Shown one piece after another: positions 10,230 to 24,129 of a stretch of DNA of 64,000 nucleotides (position 1 is the stretch's first letter; the number at the start of each line of letters is the position of its first letter). Below the pieces are notes generated by a model that did not search any database, was not told the DNA's origin, and saw only the letters and a list, made by a program, of their open reading frames with translations. The stretch is from Panulirus ornatus. Lineage: Eukaryota; Arthropoda; Malacostraca; Decapoda; Palinuridae. The stretch covers positions 42,101,532 through 42,165,531 of the forward strand of contig NC_092234.1 of assembly GCF_036320965.1 (NCBI RefSeq), read 5' to 3'. A program made the position numbers and the translations under genes.

Positions 10230-11365
10230 TCACCAGGATGATGTGTTAGCATTGCCAGTGATCACCAGGATGATGTGTTAACATTGCCAGTGATCACCAG
10301 GATGATGTGTTAGCATTGCCAGTGATCACCAGGATGATGTGTTAACATTGCCAGTGATCACCAGGATGATGTTTTAACATGGCCAAAGATCACCAGAATG
10401 ATGTGTTAACATTGCCAGTGATCACCAGGATGATGTTTTAACATTGCCAAAGATCACCAGGATGGTGTTAACATTGCCAGTGATCACCAGAATGATGTGT
10501 TAACAGTGCCAGAGATCACAAGGATGATGTGTTAACATTGCCAGTGATCACCAGGATGATGTGTTAACATTGCCAGTGATCACCAGGATGATGTTTTAAC
10601 ATTGCCAAAGATCACCAGGATGGTGTTAACAGTGCCAGAGATCACCAGGATGTGTTAACATTGCCAGTGATCACCAGGATGATGTTTTAACATTGCCAAA
10701 GATCACCAGGATAATGTGTTAACATTGCCAGTGATCACCAGGATGATGTTTTAACATTGCCAAAGATCACCAGGATGGTGTTAACATTGCCAGAGATCAC
10801 CAGGATAATGTGTTAACATTGCCAGTGATCACCAGGATGATGTGTTAACAGTGCCAGAGATCACAAGGATGATGTGTTAACATTGCCAGTGATCACCAGG
10901 ATGATGTTTTAACATTGCCAAAGATCACCAGGATGGTGTTAACAGTGCCAGAGATCACCAGGATGTGTTAACATTGCCAGCGATCACCGGGATGATGTAT
11001 TAACATTGCCAGAGATCACCAGGATGTGTTAACATTGCCAGTGAACACCAGGATGATGTGTTAACATTGCCAGTGATCACCAGGATGATGTATTAACATT
11101 GCCAGTGATCACCAGGATGATGTGTTAACATTGCCAGTGATCACCAGGATGATGTGTTAACATTGCCAGTGATCACCAGGATGATGTGTTAACATTGCCA
11201 GTGATCACCAGGATGATGTGTTAACATTGCCAAAGATCACCAGGATGATGTGTTAATATTGCCAGTGAACACCAGGATGATGTGTTAACATTGCCAGTGA
11301 TCACCAGGATGATGTGTTAATATTGCCAGTGATCACCAGGATGATGTGTTAACAGTGCCAGAGAT
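10230..11365. repeat. 32-bp minisatellite, about 35 units
   Basis: The basic unit is GATCACCAGGATGATGTGTT plus AACATTGCCAGT. Variants with GTTTTAACATTGCCAAA, a 4-base-shorter GGATGGTGTTAACA and a GGATGTGTTAACA form recur in similar orders. This suggests higher-order duplication in the left two thirds, while the right third is nearly uniform. No reading frame is kept open. Confidence 0.95.
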
Positions 11366-11671
11366 TCTACATCAAGAACCATCACATTAATGTGGAAACA
11401 GGAAGCAGTGGTGACCCTCGTAGATCACCAGGGTTGTAGGTGAAGAGAGCCAGGGGTTCATGGTGAGTCCAGACGTAGCCACGGCAGACACGTTGTAGTC
11501 GTCACCACGAATCGTGATCACTTGGCATCAGTTCCACACACTTTGAGGAATCATACATAACAGGAATTCGAATCTATCAATTTAGGATGGAATCGTAATC
11601 ATGATCATGGACTGGCGTCGTAAATGATTCCGTTTGTGGAGGAATTATGGGATGTCTGAGCCGTAGATAGC

Positions 11672-11710
<39 letters not shown>

Positions 11711-12372
11711 GGTGGGTCAGGTGTATTGAATCGTGAAAGCCGAGGGTATAGCACTCTTAGGTATTAGGGTGTTTCTGGGACATGGCTCGTCGCTGTGTCT
11801 CATAGATAAGGGATACCATCGTTTGTGGTCATGAACAAGGTAATGGGTAAATTGGGTTGTAGTATGGTTAGGTTAGTGAGAGACAGAGAATGCCATGAAT
11901 TACCCTTCTACCACAGCACTGACCTCGACTGTGCTGTGGCTCTGCTGTGAGTCAGCAGGAGAGGCAGGAGGACCTGCTGCTGTTATCCGCCACAGCAGCC
12001 CCGGTGTCTGGGGTGTCCTCCGAGGCGGGGATAACAGCGCCATCTGCCTGGCTTGTGGCTTCAAGATAACATTTGTGTGGTAACTGTGGGGAAGTGTTCC
12101 GTACAGCTGACGGATGGCACACGGGTGCAGGTGTACCCAAGCATCGCGGGGTCGCTGATGACGGTTTACAAGCGGATGTGTCATCCGTTTTCACCCGCTT
12201 TGCACAAGAGGGTGTGTCACAGACGGCGCGACCGTCAGGTTTCATGGTTCCCATAGACGGTATACAGTGAAAGCTGCCTTCCGTTTTCTGCGTCGTTCCA
12301 TCTAGTTGACACTCACCCCAGCATTGAACGGTCCACAGTTGGGTGATCCTCTGTTTGTTGCGTTGGAACACT
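11366..12372. other. Unique spacer with (CA)n tract at 11676-11708
   Basis: Between 11900 and 12370 the sequence is GC-richer and carries overlapping frames, including a 139-codon minus-strand frame (12371-11952). None shows a domain or splice context I recognise. The satellite begins immediately to the right. Confidence 0.4.
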
Positions 12373-15300
12373 GGACCGTTCCGTGATACTGACCCCAGGT
12401 TTGCAGTCAGCGTTAGAAATACTTCCCATCATAAGTTTTTATGGAACTCTATTTTTCTGCGAAAAGTAGAAAAATTGCAGGTAATAGTTCAGGGTATTTT
12501 TTAGCTCAACGTTTTGTTTCAAAATTAAAACAAGATATTGAAATACTTCTGTACTTTAAATAATCATGGAAAATATATCATAATGCTCAGAGTTACCAAT
12601 ACTTACCCAGCAAATACGATAGAAATATTTCTGATCTGTACTTTGAAATTTACATCATTTAACAGCGTAGTTTAGGGTCATAAAACGACGAATCAGTATT
12701 TTATCGGTAAATTTGTATTCAGCATTGAAAATACTTCTTATAATGAGTTTTTAAAGGAAATGTATTTTTCTGCGAAAAGTACCAAAAATTGCAGGTAATA
12801 GTTCAGGGTATTTTGTAGCTCAAAAAACTTTTTGTTTCAAAGTCGAAATATAAGATATTGAAACACTTCTGTACTTGAAATAATCATGGAAAATGTATCA
12901 TAATTGTCTGAGTTATCGATACTTACCCAGCAAACACGATGGAAATAGTCAAATGATACTTTTAAATTGACTTCATTTAACTGCTTAATTGAGGGTCATA
13001 AGGATGACCAAACGATACTCTAACCCCAGATTTGTATTCAGCATTAAAAATGCTTTTTATCATGAGTTTTTAAAGGAAATACATTTTTCTGCGAAAAGTA
13101 CCAAACATTGTAGGCATTTTGTAGCTCAAAAAACTTTTTGTTTCAAAGTCGAAATATAAGATATTGAAACACTTCTATACTTGAAATAATCATGGAAAAT
13201 GTATCATAATTGTCTGAGTTATCGATACTTACCCAGCAAACACGATGGAAATGGTCAAATGATACTTTAAAATTGACTTCATTTAACAGCTTAATTGAGG
13301 GTCATAAGGATGACCAAACGATACTCTAACCCCAGATATGTATTCAGCATTAAAAATGCTTTTTAACATGATTTTTTAAAGGAAATCTATTTTTCTGCGA
13401 AAAGTACCAAAAATTGCAGGTAATAGTTCAGGGTATTTTGTAGCTCAAAAAACTTTTTGTTTCAAAGTCGAAATATAAGATATTGAAACACTTCTATGCT
13501 TGAAATAATCATGGAAAATGTATCATAATTGTCTGAGTTATCGATACTTACCCAGCAAACACGATGGAAATGGTCAAATGATACTTTAAAATTGACTTCA
13601 TTTAACAGCTTAATTGAGGGTCATAAGGATGACCAAACGATACTCTAACCCCAGATATGTATTCAGCATTGAAAATGCTTTTTATCATGAGTTTTTAAAG
13701 GAAATCTATTTTTCTGCGAAAAGTACCAAAAATTGCAGGTAATAGTTCAGGGTATTTTGTAGCTCAAAAAACTTTTTGTTTCAAAGTCGAAATATAAGAT
13801 ATTGAAACACTTCTATACTTGAAATAATCATGGAAAATGTATCATAATTGTCTGAGTTATCGATACTTACCCAGCAAACACGATGGAAATGGTCAAATAA
13901 TACTTTAAATTAACTTCATTTAACAGCTTAATTGAGGGTCATAAGGATGACCAAACGATACTCTAACCCCAGATTTGTATTCAGCATTGAAAATGCTTGT
14001 TATCATGAGTTTTTAAAGGAAATGTATTTTTCTGTGAAAAGTACCAAAAATTGCAGGTAATAGTTCAGGGTATTTTGTAGCTCAAAAAACTTTTTGTTTC
14101 AATGTCGAAATATAAGATATTGAAACGCTTCTATACATGAAATAATCATTGGAAATGTATCATAATTGTCTGAGTTATCGATACTTACCCAGCAAATACG
14201 ATGGAAATGGTCAAATGATACTTTAAATTGACTTCATTTAACAGCTTAATTGAGGGTCATAAGGATGACCAAACGATACTCTAACCCCAGATTTGTATTC
14301 AGCATTAAAAATGCTTTTTATCTTGAGTTTTTAAAGGAAATCTATTTTTCTGCGAAAAGTACCAAAAATTGCAGGTAATAGTTCAGGGTATTTTGTAGCT
14401 CAAAAAACTTTTTGTTTCAAAGTCGAAATATAAGATATTGAAACACTTCTATACTTGAAATAATCATGGAAAATGTATCATAATTGTCTGAGTTATCGAT
14501 ACTTACCCAGCAAACACGATGGAAATGGTCAAATGATACTTTAAAATTGACTTCATTTAACAGCTTAATTGAGGGTCATAAGAATGACGAAAGGATACTC
14601 TAACCCCAGATTTGTATTCAGCATTGAAAATGCTTTTTATCATGAGTTTTTAAAGGAAATCTATTTTTCTGCGAAAAGTACCAAAAATTGCAGGTAATAG
14701 TTCAGGGTATTTTGTAGCTCAAAAAACTTTTTGTTTCAAAGTCGAAATATAAGATATTGAAACACTTCTATACTTGAAATAATCATGGAAAATGTATCAT
14801 AATTGTCTGAGTTATCGATACTTACCCAGCAAACACGATGGAAATGGTCAAATGATACTTTAAAATTGACTTCATTTAACAGCTTAATTGAGGGTCATAA
14901 GGATGACCAAACGATACTCTAACCCCAGATTTGTATTCAGCATTGAAAATGCTTTTTATCATGAGTTTTTAAAGGAAATCTATTTTTCTGCGAAAAGTAC
15001 CAAAAATTGCAGGTAATAGTTCAGGGTATTTTGTAGCTCAAAAAACTTTTTGTTTCAAAGTCGAAATATAAGATATTGAAACACTTCTATACTTGAAATA
15101 ATCATGGAAAATGTATCATAATTGTCTGAGTTATCGATACTTACCCAGCAAACACGATGGAAATGGTCAAATGATACTTTAAAATTGACTTCATTTAACA
15201 GCTTAATTGAGGGTCATAAGGATGACCAAACGATACTCTAACCCCAGATTTGTATTCAGCATTAAAAATGCTTTTTATCTTGAGTTTTTAAAGGAAATCT

Positions 15301-18300
15301 ATTTTTCTGCGAAAAGTACCAAAAATTGCAGGTAATAGTTCAGGGTATTTTGTAGCTCAAAAAACTTTTTGTTTCAAAGTCGAAATATAAGATATTGAAA
15401 CACTTCTATACTTGAAATAATCATGGAAAATGTATCATAATTGTCTGAGTTATCGATACTTACCCAGCAAACACGATGGAAATGGTCAAATGATACTTTA
15501 AAATTGACTTCATTTAACAGCTTAATTGAGGGTCATAAGGATGACCAAACGATACTCTAACCCCAGATTTGTATTCAGCATTGAAAATGCTTTTTATCAT
15601 GAGTTTTTAAAGGAAATCTATTTTTCTGCGAAAAGTACCAAAAATTGCAGGTAATAGTTCAGGGTATTTTGTAGCTCAAAAAACTTTTTGTTTCAAAGTC
15701 GAAATATAAGATATTGAAACACTTCTATACTTGAAATAATCATGGAAAATGTATCATAATTGTCTGAGTTATCGATACTTACCCAGCAAACACGATGGAA
15801 ATGGTCAAATGATACTTTAAAATTGACTTCATTTAACAGCTTAATTGAGGGTCATAAGGATGACCAAACGATACTCTAACCCCAGATTTGTATTCAGCAT
15901 TGAAAATGCTTTTTATCATGAGTTTTTAAAGGAAATCTATTTTTCTGCGAAAAGTACCAAAAATTGCAGGTAATAGTTCAGGGTATTTTGTAGCTCAAAA
16001 AACTTTTTGTTTCAAAGTCGAAATATAAGATATTGAAACACTTCTATACTTGAAATAATCATGGAAAATGTATCATAATTGTCTGAGTTATCGATACTTA
16101 CCCAGCAAACACGATGGAAATGGTCAAATGATACTTTAAAATTGACTTCATTTAACAGCTTAATTGAGGGTCATAAGGATGACCAAACGATACTCTAACC
16201 CCAGATTTGTATTCAGCATTGAAAATGCTTTTTATCATGAGTTTTTAAAGGAAATCTATTTTTCTGCGAAAAGTACCAAAAATTGCAGGTAATAGTTCAG
16301 GGTATTTTGTAGCTCAAAAAACTTTTTGTTTCAAAGTCGAAATATAAGATATTGAAACACTTCTATACTTGAAATAATCATGGAAAATGTATCATAATTG
16401 TCTGAGTTATCGATACTTACCCAGCAAACACGATGGAAATGGTCAAATGATACTTTAAAATTGACTTCATTTAACAGCTTAATTGAGGGTCATAAGGATG
16501 ACCAAACGATACTCTAACCCCAGATTTGTATTCAGCATTGAAAATGCTTTTTATCATGAGTTTTTAAAGGAAATCTATTTTTCTGCGAAAAGTACCAAAA
16601 ATTGCAGGTAATAGTTCAGGGTATTTTGTAGCTCAAAAAACTTTTTGTTTCAAAGTCGAAATATAAGATATTGAAACACTTCTATACTTGAAATAATCAT
16701 GGAAAATGTATCATAATTGTCTGAGTTATCGATACTTACCCAGCAAACACGATGGAAATGGTCAAATGATACTTTAAAATTGACTTCATTTAACAGCTTA
16801 ATTGAGGGTCATAAGGATGACCAAACGATACTCTAACCCCAGATTTGTATTCAGCATTAAAAATGCTTTTTATCTTGAGTTTTTAAAGGAAATCTATTTT
16901 TCTGCGAAAAGTACCAAAAATTGCAGGTAATAGTTCAGGGTATTTTGTAGCTCAAAAAACTTTTTGTTTCAAAGTCGAAATATAAGATATTGAAACACTT
17001 CTATACTTGAAATAATCATGGAAAATGTATCATAATTGTCTGAGTTATCGATACTTACCCAGCAAACACGATGGAAATGGTCAAATGATACTTTAAAATT
17101 GACTTCATTTAACAGCTTAATTGAGGGTCATAAGGATGACGAAAGGATACTCTAACCCCAGATTTGTATTCAGCATTGAAAATGCTTTTTATCATGAGTT
17201 TTTAAAGGAAATCTATTTTTCTGCGAAAAGTACCAAAAATTGCAGGTAATAGTTCAGGGTATTTTGTAGCTCAAAAAACTTTTTGTTTCAAAGTCGAAAT
17301 ATAAGATATTGAAACACTTCTATACTTGAAATAATCATGGAAAATGTATCATAATTGTCTGAGTTATCGATACTTACCCAGCAAACACGATGGAAATGGT
17401 CAAATGATACTTTAAAATTGACTTCATTTAACAGCTTAATTGAGGGTCATAAGGATGACCAAACGATACTCTAACCCCAGATTTGTATTCAGCATTGAAA
17501 ATGCTTTTTATCATGAGTTTTTAAAGGAAATCTATTTTTCTGCGAAAAGTACCAAAAATTGCAGGTAATAGTTCAGGGTATTTTGTAGCTCAAAAAACTT
17601 TTTGTTTCAAAGTCGAAATATAAGATATTGAAACACTTCTATACTTGAAATAATCATGGAAAATGTATCATAATTGTCTGAGTTATCGATACTTACCCAG
17701 CAAACACGATGGAAATGGTCAAATGATACTTTAAAATTGACTTCATTTAACAGCTTAATTGAGGGTCATAAGGATGACCAAACGATACTCTAACCCCAGA
17801 TTTGTATTCAGCATTGAAAATGCTTTTTATCATGAGTTTTTAAAGGAAATCTATTTTTCTGCGAAAAGTACCAAAAATTGCAGGTAATAGTTCAGGGTAT
17901 TTTGTAGCTCAAAAAACTTTTTGTTTCAAAGTCGAAATATAAGATATTGAAACACTTCTATACTTGAAATAATCATGGAAAATGTATCATAATTGTCTGA
18001 GTTATCGATACTTACCCAGCAAACACGATGGAAATGGTCAAATGATACTTTAAAATTGACTTCATTTAACAGCTTAATTGAGGGTCATAAGGATGACCAA
18101 ACGATACTCTAACCCCAGATTTGTATTCAGCATTGAAAATGCTTTTTATCATGAGTTTTTAAAGGAAATCTATTTTTCTGCGAAAAGTACCAAAAATTGC
18201 AGGTAATAGTTCAGGGTATTTTGTAGCTCAAAAAACTTTTTGTTTCAAAGTCGAAATATAAGATATTGAAACACTTCTATACTTGAAATAATCATGGAAA

Positions 18301-21300
18301 ATGTATCATAATTGTCTGAGTTATCGATACTTACCCAGCAAACACGATGGAAATGGTCAAATGATACTTTAAAATTGACTTCATTTAACAGCTTAATTGA
18401 GGGTCATAAGGATGACCAAACGATACTCTAACCCCAGATTTGTATTCAGCATTGAAAATGCTTTTTATCATGAGTTTTTAAAGGAAATCTATTTTTCTGC
18501 GAAAAGTACCAAAAATTGCAGGTAATAGTTCAGGGTATTTTGTAGCTCAAAAAACTTTTTGTTTCAAAGTCGAAATATAAGATATTGAAACACTTCTATA
18601 CTTGAAATAATCATGGAAAATGTATCATAATTGTCTGAGTTATCGATACTTACCCAGCAAACACGATGGAAATGGTCAAATGATACTTTAAAATTGACTT
18701 CATTTAACAGCTTAATTGAGGGTCATAAGGATGACCAAACGATACTCTAACCCCAGATTTGTATTCAGCATTGAAAATGCTTTTTATCATGAGTTTTTAA
18801 AGGAAATCTATTTTTCTGCGAAAAGTACCAAAAATTGCAGGTAATAGTTCAGGGTATTTTGTAGCTCAAAAAACTTTTTGTTTCAAAGTCGAAATATAAG
18901 ATATTGAAACACTTCTATACTTGAAATAATCATGGAAAATGTATCATAATTGTCTGAGTTATCGATACTTACCCAGCAAACACGATGGAAATGGTCAAAT
19001 GATACTTTAAAATTGACTTCATTTAACAGCTTAATTGAGGGTCATAAGGATGACCAAACGATACTCTAACCCCAGATTTGTATTCAGCATTGAAAATGCT
19101 TTTTATCATGAGTTTTTAAAGGAAATCTATTTTTCTGCGAAAAGTACCAAAAATTGCAGGTAATAGTTCAGGGTATTTTGTAGCTCAAAAAACTTTTTGT
19201 TTCAAAGTCGAAATATAAGATATTGAAACACTTCTATACTTGAAATAATCATGGAAAATGTATCATAATTGTCTGAGTTATCGATACTTACCCAGCAAAC
19301 ACGATGGAAATGGTCAAATGATACTTTAAAATTGACTTCATTTAACAGCTTAATTGAGGGTCATAAGGATGACCAAACGATACTCTAACCCCAGATATGT
19401 ATTCAGCATTAAAAATGCTTTTTAACATGATTTTTTAAAGGAAATCTATTTTTCTGCGAAAAGTACCAAAAATTGCAGGTAATAGTTCAGGGTATTTTGT
19501 AGCTCAAAAAACTTTTTGTTTCAAAGTCGAAATATAAGATATTGAAACACTTCTATACTTGAAATAATCATGGAAAATGTATCATAATTGTCTGAGTTAT
19601 CGATACTTACCCAGCAAACACGATGGAAATGGTCAAATGATACTTTAAAATTGACTTCATTTAACAGCTTAATTGAGGGTCATAAGGATGACCAAACGAT
19701 ACTCTAACCCCAGATTTGTATTCAGCATTAAAAATGCTTTTTATCATGAGTTTTTAAAGGAAATCTATTTTTCTGCGAAAAGTACCAAAAATTGCAGGTA
19801 ATAGTTCAGGGTATTTTGTAGCTCAAAAAACTTTTTGTTTCAAAGTCGAAATATAAGATATTGAAACACTTCTATACTTGAAATAATCATGGAAAATGTA
19901 TCATAATTGTCTGAGTTATCGATACTTACCCAGCAAACACGATGGAAATGGTCAAATGATACTTTAAAATTGACTTCATTTAACAGCTTAATTGAGGGTC
20001 ATAAGGATGACCAAACGATACTCTAACCCCAGATTTGTATTCAGCATTGAAAATGCTTTTTATCATGAGTTTTTAAAGGAAATCTATTTTTCTGCGAAAA
20101 GTACCAAAAATTGCAGGTAATAGTTCAGGGTATTTTGTAGCTCAAAAAACTTTTTGTTTCAAAGTCGAAATATAAGATATTGAAACACTTCTATACTTGA
20201 AATAATCATGGAAAATGTATCATAATTGTCTGAGTTATCGATACTTACCCAGCAAACACGATGGAAATGGTCAAATAATACTTTAAATTGACTTCATTTA
20301 ACAGCTTAATTGAGGGTCATAAGGATGACCAAACGATACTCTAACCCCAGATTTGTATTCAGCATTGAAAATGCTTTTTATCATGAGTTTTTAAAGGAAA
20401 TCTATTTTTCTGCGAAAAGTACCAAAAATTGCAGGTAATAGTTCAGGGTATTTTGTAGCTCAAAAAACTTTTTGTTTCAAAGTCGAAATATAAGATATTG
20501 AAACACTTCTATACTTGAAATAATCATGGAAAATGTATCATAATTGTCTGAGTTATCGATACTTACCCAGCAAACACGATGGAAATGGTCAAATGATACT
20601 TTAAAATTGACTTCATTTAACAGCTTAATTGAGGGTCATAAGGATGACCAAACGATACTCTAACCCCAGATTTGTATTCAGCATTGAAAATGCTTGTTAT
20701 CATGAGTTTTTAAAGGAAATCTATTTTTCTGCGAAAAGTACCAAAAATTGCAGGTAATAGTTCAGGGTATTTTGTAGCTCAAAAAACTTTTTGTTTCAAA
20801 GTCGAAATATAAGATATTGAAACACTTCTATACTTGAAATAATCATGGAAAATGTATCATAATTGTCTGAGTTATCGATACTTACCCAGCAAACACGATG
20901 GAAATGGTCAAATGATACTTTAAAATTGACTTCATTTAACAGCTTAATTGAGGGTCATAAGGATGACCAAACGATACTCTAACCCCAGATTTGTATTCAG
21001 CATTGAAAATGCTTTTTATCATGAGTTTTTAAAGGAAATCTATTTTTCTGCGAAAAGTACCAAAAATTGCAGGTAATAGTTCAGGGTATTTTGTAGCTCA
21101 AAAAACTTTTTGTTTCAAAGTCGAAATATAAGATATTGAAACACTTCTATACTTGAAATAATCATGGAAAATGTATCATAATTGTCTGAGTTATCGATAC
21201 TTACCCAGCAAACACGATGGAAATGGTCAAATGATACTTTAAAATTGACTTCATTTAACAGCTTAATTGAGGGTCATAAGGATGACCAAACGATACTCTA

Positions 21301-21677
21301 ACCCCAGATTTGTATTCAGCATTGAAAATACTTTTTATCATGAGTTTTTAAAGGAAATCTATTTTTCTGCGAAAAGTACCAAAAATTGCAGGTAATAGTT
21401 CAGGGTATTTTGTAGCTCAAAAAACTTTTTGTTTCAAAGTCGAAATATAAGATATTGAAACACTTCTATACTTGAAATAATCATGGAAAATGTATCATAA
21501 TTGTCTGAGTTATCGATACTTACCCAGCAAACACGATGGAAATGGTCAAATGATACTTTAAAATTGACTTCATTTAACAGCTTAATTGAGGGTCATAAGG
21601 ATGACCAAACGATACTCTAACCCCAGATTTGTATTCAGTATGAAAATGCTTTTTATCATGAGTTTTTAAGGAAATAC
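12373..21677. repeat. Tandem satellite, 319-bp unit, about 29 copies
   Basis: GTATTCAG recurs exactly 319 bases apart (14933, 15252, 15571). The unit includes TTTTTCTGCGAAAAGTACC, TGCAGGTAATAGTTCAGGG, TCGATACTTACCCAGCAAAC and TCATAAGGATGACCAAACGA. The first two or three copies (12373-13330) differ from the rest at many positions, while copies from about 14.6 to 19.3 kb are almost identical. The last copy breaks at about 21677, before a poly-G run. All frames are closed by stops, so it is non-coding. I find no CENP-B-box-like word, so a centromeric role has no sequence support. Confidence 0.98.
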
Positions 21678-22080
21678 GATTTAACGGTAAGAAAATGTGG
21701 GGGGGGGGGGGGTCTTTTAACGGAATAATTGTCATTGTAATTAGGGTGATTTATCCTTTTCTTTGCGTTATTATTTTCCTACATGAGGATTTGATTAGCT
21801 GTTGCCATTAATCACTGCTCATGTGCAAGAAAAGTGATGAAATTAATGACACGGAAAAGAAATGCGCAAAATGATATTTGTAATGGTTATCTACTAATTG
21901 TTTAAGATTTGTATAGCAAAATAGTAGTGGAAGAAACTTATTAAGTGAAGTGTTGGCCTGCACAATTAACTTCGTATTTACGATCATTACTTTAATGTGG
22001 TGTTGCTTGGAATTGCGTTATATTCTGGAGTAACAGAAGTAACCTTGACTTAAAATATGTGGTATCTGGTGTAGGTACAA
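21678..22080. other. Poly-G run and unique AT-rich spacer
   Basis: A run of about 14 G at 21699-21712 immediately follows the satellite. Nothing else is recognisable. Confidence 0.5.
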
Positions 22081-22260
22081 GGGTACTGTAAGCTTGATCC
22101 TCCTGGTACCTGGTACTGTCACGGGAAGGTACAGTGAGCCTGTTACCAGGTGTTCCTTTAGAGGTACGATGAACCTTAGTTCCTTTGCACCAAGTAACGA
22201 TACCTGTATAAGTACCGTGAGGATTTACTGTGTGGTACCTGGACAGGTAATTACTTGTCA
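22081..22260. repeat. Degenerate GGTACCTGGTACTGT-type minisatellite
   Basis: Imperfect repeats of about 30 bases containing GGTACNNTGAGCCT or GTACCTGG words lead into the next array. Confidence 0.5.
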
Positions 22261-22264
22261 TTTA

Positions 22265-22745
22265 CAGGAAGGAGTTCAACACTGGCAGGGGCCTATCTCA
22301 TGTACTGTGTAGGGAGGGAGTTCTACACTCGTGGGGCCCCATCTCTTGTACTGTACGGGGAGGGAGTTCTACACTCGTGGGGGCCCCACCTTTTTCACTC
22401 TACGGGGAGGGAGTTCTACATTCGTGGGGCCCCATCTCTTGTACTCTACGGGGAGGGAGTTCTACACTTGTGGGGCCTCCATCTCTTGTACTGTAAGGGG
22501 AGGGAGTTTTACACTCGTGGAACCCCATCTCTTGTGCGATGAAGGAGTTCTACTTTCGTGGGGGCCCCATCTCTTGTACTCTACGAAGAGGGAGTTCTAC
22601 ATTCGTGGGGCCCCATCTCTTGTACTCTACGGGGAGGGAGTTCTACATTCGTGGGGCCCATCTCTTGTACTGTCAGGGGAAGGAGTTATACACTCGAGAG
22701 GCCCAACCATCTCTTGTACTGTACAGGGAGGGAGGTTCTACACCA
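22265..22745. repeat. About 47-bp minisatellite, 10 units
   Basis: The unit is GGGAGGGAGTTCTACACTCG followed by TGGGGCCCCATCTCTTGTACTG. Spacing is 46-48 bases (TTCTAC at 22321 and 22367). Because of length differences all three forward frames open for long distances (FYTRGAPSLVLYGEGV-type peptides), which I take as repeat products. Confidence 0.93.
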
Positions 22746-23640
22746 AATCTAAATAGATGACACCAGCTGCTGTACTTTCATCATACATATTGATTATTTC
22801 ATAAATCAAGCGTGTTCGTCAAACATGATCGGTTTCCTCGCTAACCATGCTGAGAATCATTTATTAACGAGTGATCCCCCTTAGTGGTTTACAGTCGTAC
22901 CCGGATTGGTGGTTTCCATCAGTTTACCAACTACACACTTTTAAGCTAATAGGATGATAATATGATTCACGGATTGTAGTTATTTTTTTTTTCTAATGAT
23001 GTTACACTGGGGCATATTTCCATTCCTCCACAAACATATCTCGTAGCAAGTGACTTTTTCAAAAGATCAGCTAATGGTTTACCTGTCATATACTTCACCT
23101 CCATCCCTGTCATATATTTCACCTCAGTCATATAATCCTCAGATCAACCTTATCATATGTTCAGTGATGTGGAGGCAGATGTGTGGGGGTGTTCTTCTGG
23201 ACACGAGATGTGAGGGAGACATGGAAGATGACTTAGTGAGGGAGAGGAGAGGTGGCGAAATCCCTGTGTAGAATGAACTGTGGCAAACTGGCTGAAGTGG
23301 AATTTCCTCATGATTTAAGCACAGCCCTGAGTATTGTTGGCGTTTGAGATTATACCTCCCCTACAACTCAGGGGATACGGGCCCTGTGCTCTAGATGGGC
23401 CCACCGACGGTGAGGGACCTAAGCCCTGGGCCTGGAGGGGGTTGTTATCCACCCGGCCCCCACGACAGCCAGGCTCCGTCTGACACAGCCTTGGAACTGC
23501 AGGAGTCGTGTGAGTGGGGTCCTGTTCCACACAGGTCGGCATGAGGTGGGCAAGAAGACCTGCTGAGTGGGTAGGGAAACTGGGGCAATTCCTTGGGGGC
23601 CCCGGCATTTAGGGGGGGGCCCAGTTAAGGGGAGGTGAAC
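22746..23640. other. Unique spacer
   Basis: A GC-rich stretch at 23350-23610 carries a 97-codon minus-strand frame without recognisable content. No gene is supported. Confidence 0.35.
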
Positions 23641-23644
23641 TTTG

Positions 23645-23900
23645 AAATATGAATAAGGTGACCAAAAATAGTGATAAGGTGACCAGAAATAATGATAAGG
23701 TGACCAAAAATAGCGATAAGGGGACCAGAAATAGTGATAAGGTGACCAAAAATAGCGATAAGGGGACCAGAAATAGTGATAAGGTGACCAAAAATAGTGA
23801 TAAGGTGACCAGAACTATTGATAAGGTGACCAAAAATAGTGATAAGGTGACCAGAACTATTGATGAGGTGACCAAAATAGTGATAAGGTGAGCAAACAAG
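23645..23900. repeat. 21-bp minisatellite, about 12 units
   Basis: The unit is GTGACCAAAAATAGTGATAA plus G, with an alternating ACCAGAAATAG variant. At 21 bp it stays in frame, giving KVTKNSD repeats forward and LVTLSLF or GHLITIF repeats on the reverse strand. Neither frame has flanking coding support. Confidence 0.95.
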
Positions 23901-24129
23901 AGGAAATTTAAGTAGTAAACAGTTTGTATAAAGGATGTAATCTGCCATGTTTTCACTTACATTGCCTTCCCCAGCACCTTCCTCCCGGACGGCCCTTAAA
24001 GCCAGGAAACACCAGCCCTTCCTAAGGGCCTTCGTCAGGTCTTGGCGGCCCCCGGGAGTGGGCGTCTTCGCTAGAGTTACCTGGACTTTTGAAGATCTGG
24101 TCAAGGTACGGTTAGGATGGTGCCGGGAT

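Noticed and set aside
10230..11365. CRISPR-like look of evenly spaced repeats
   Set aside because: The units are contiguous, without unique spacers, in a eukaryotic setting; it is a minisatellite.
11952..12371. 139-codon minus-strand frame next to the satellite
   Set aside because: No domain, no splice-consistent flanks, and competing open frames on the plus strand in a GC-rich patch.
12373..21677. Satellite as a centromeric array with CENP-B boxes
   Set aside because: I found no CENP-B-box-like word in the 319-bp unit, and the array is only about 9.3 kb here.
22255..22760. FYTRGAPSLVLYGEGV-type repeat proteins
   Set aside because: Three frames open over the same 47-bp array; no coding support.
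23315..23608. 97-codon Pro-rich minus-strand frame
   Set aside because: GC-rich composition alone explains it; nothing recognisable.
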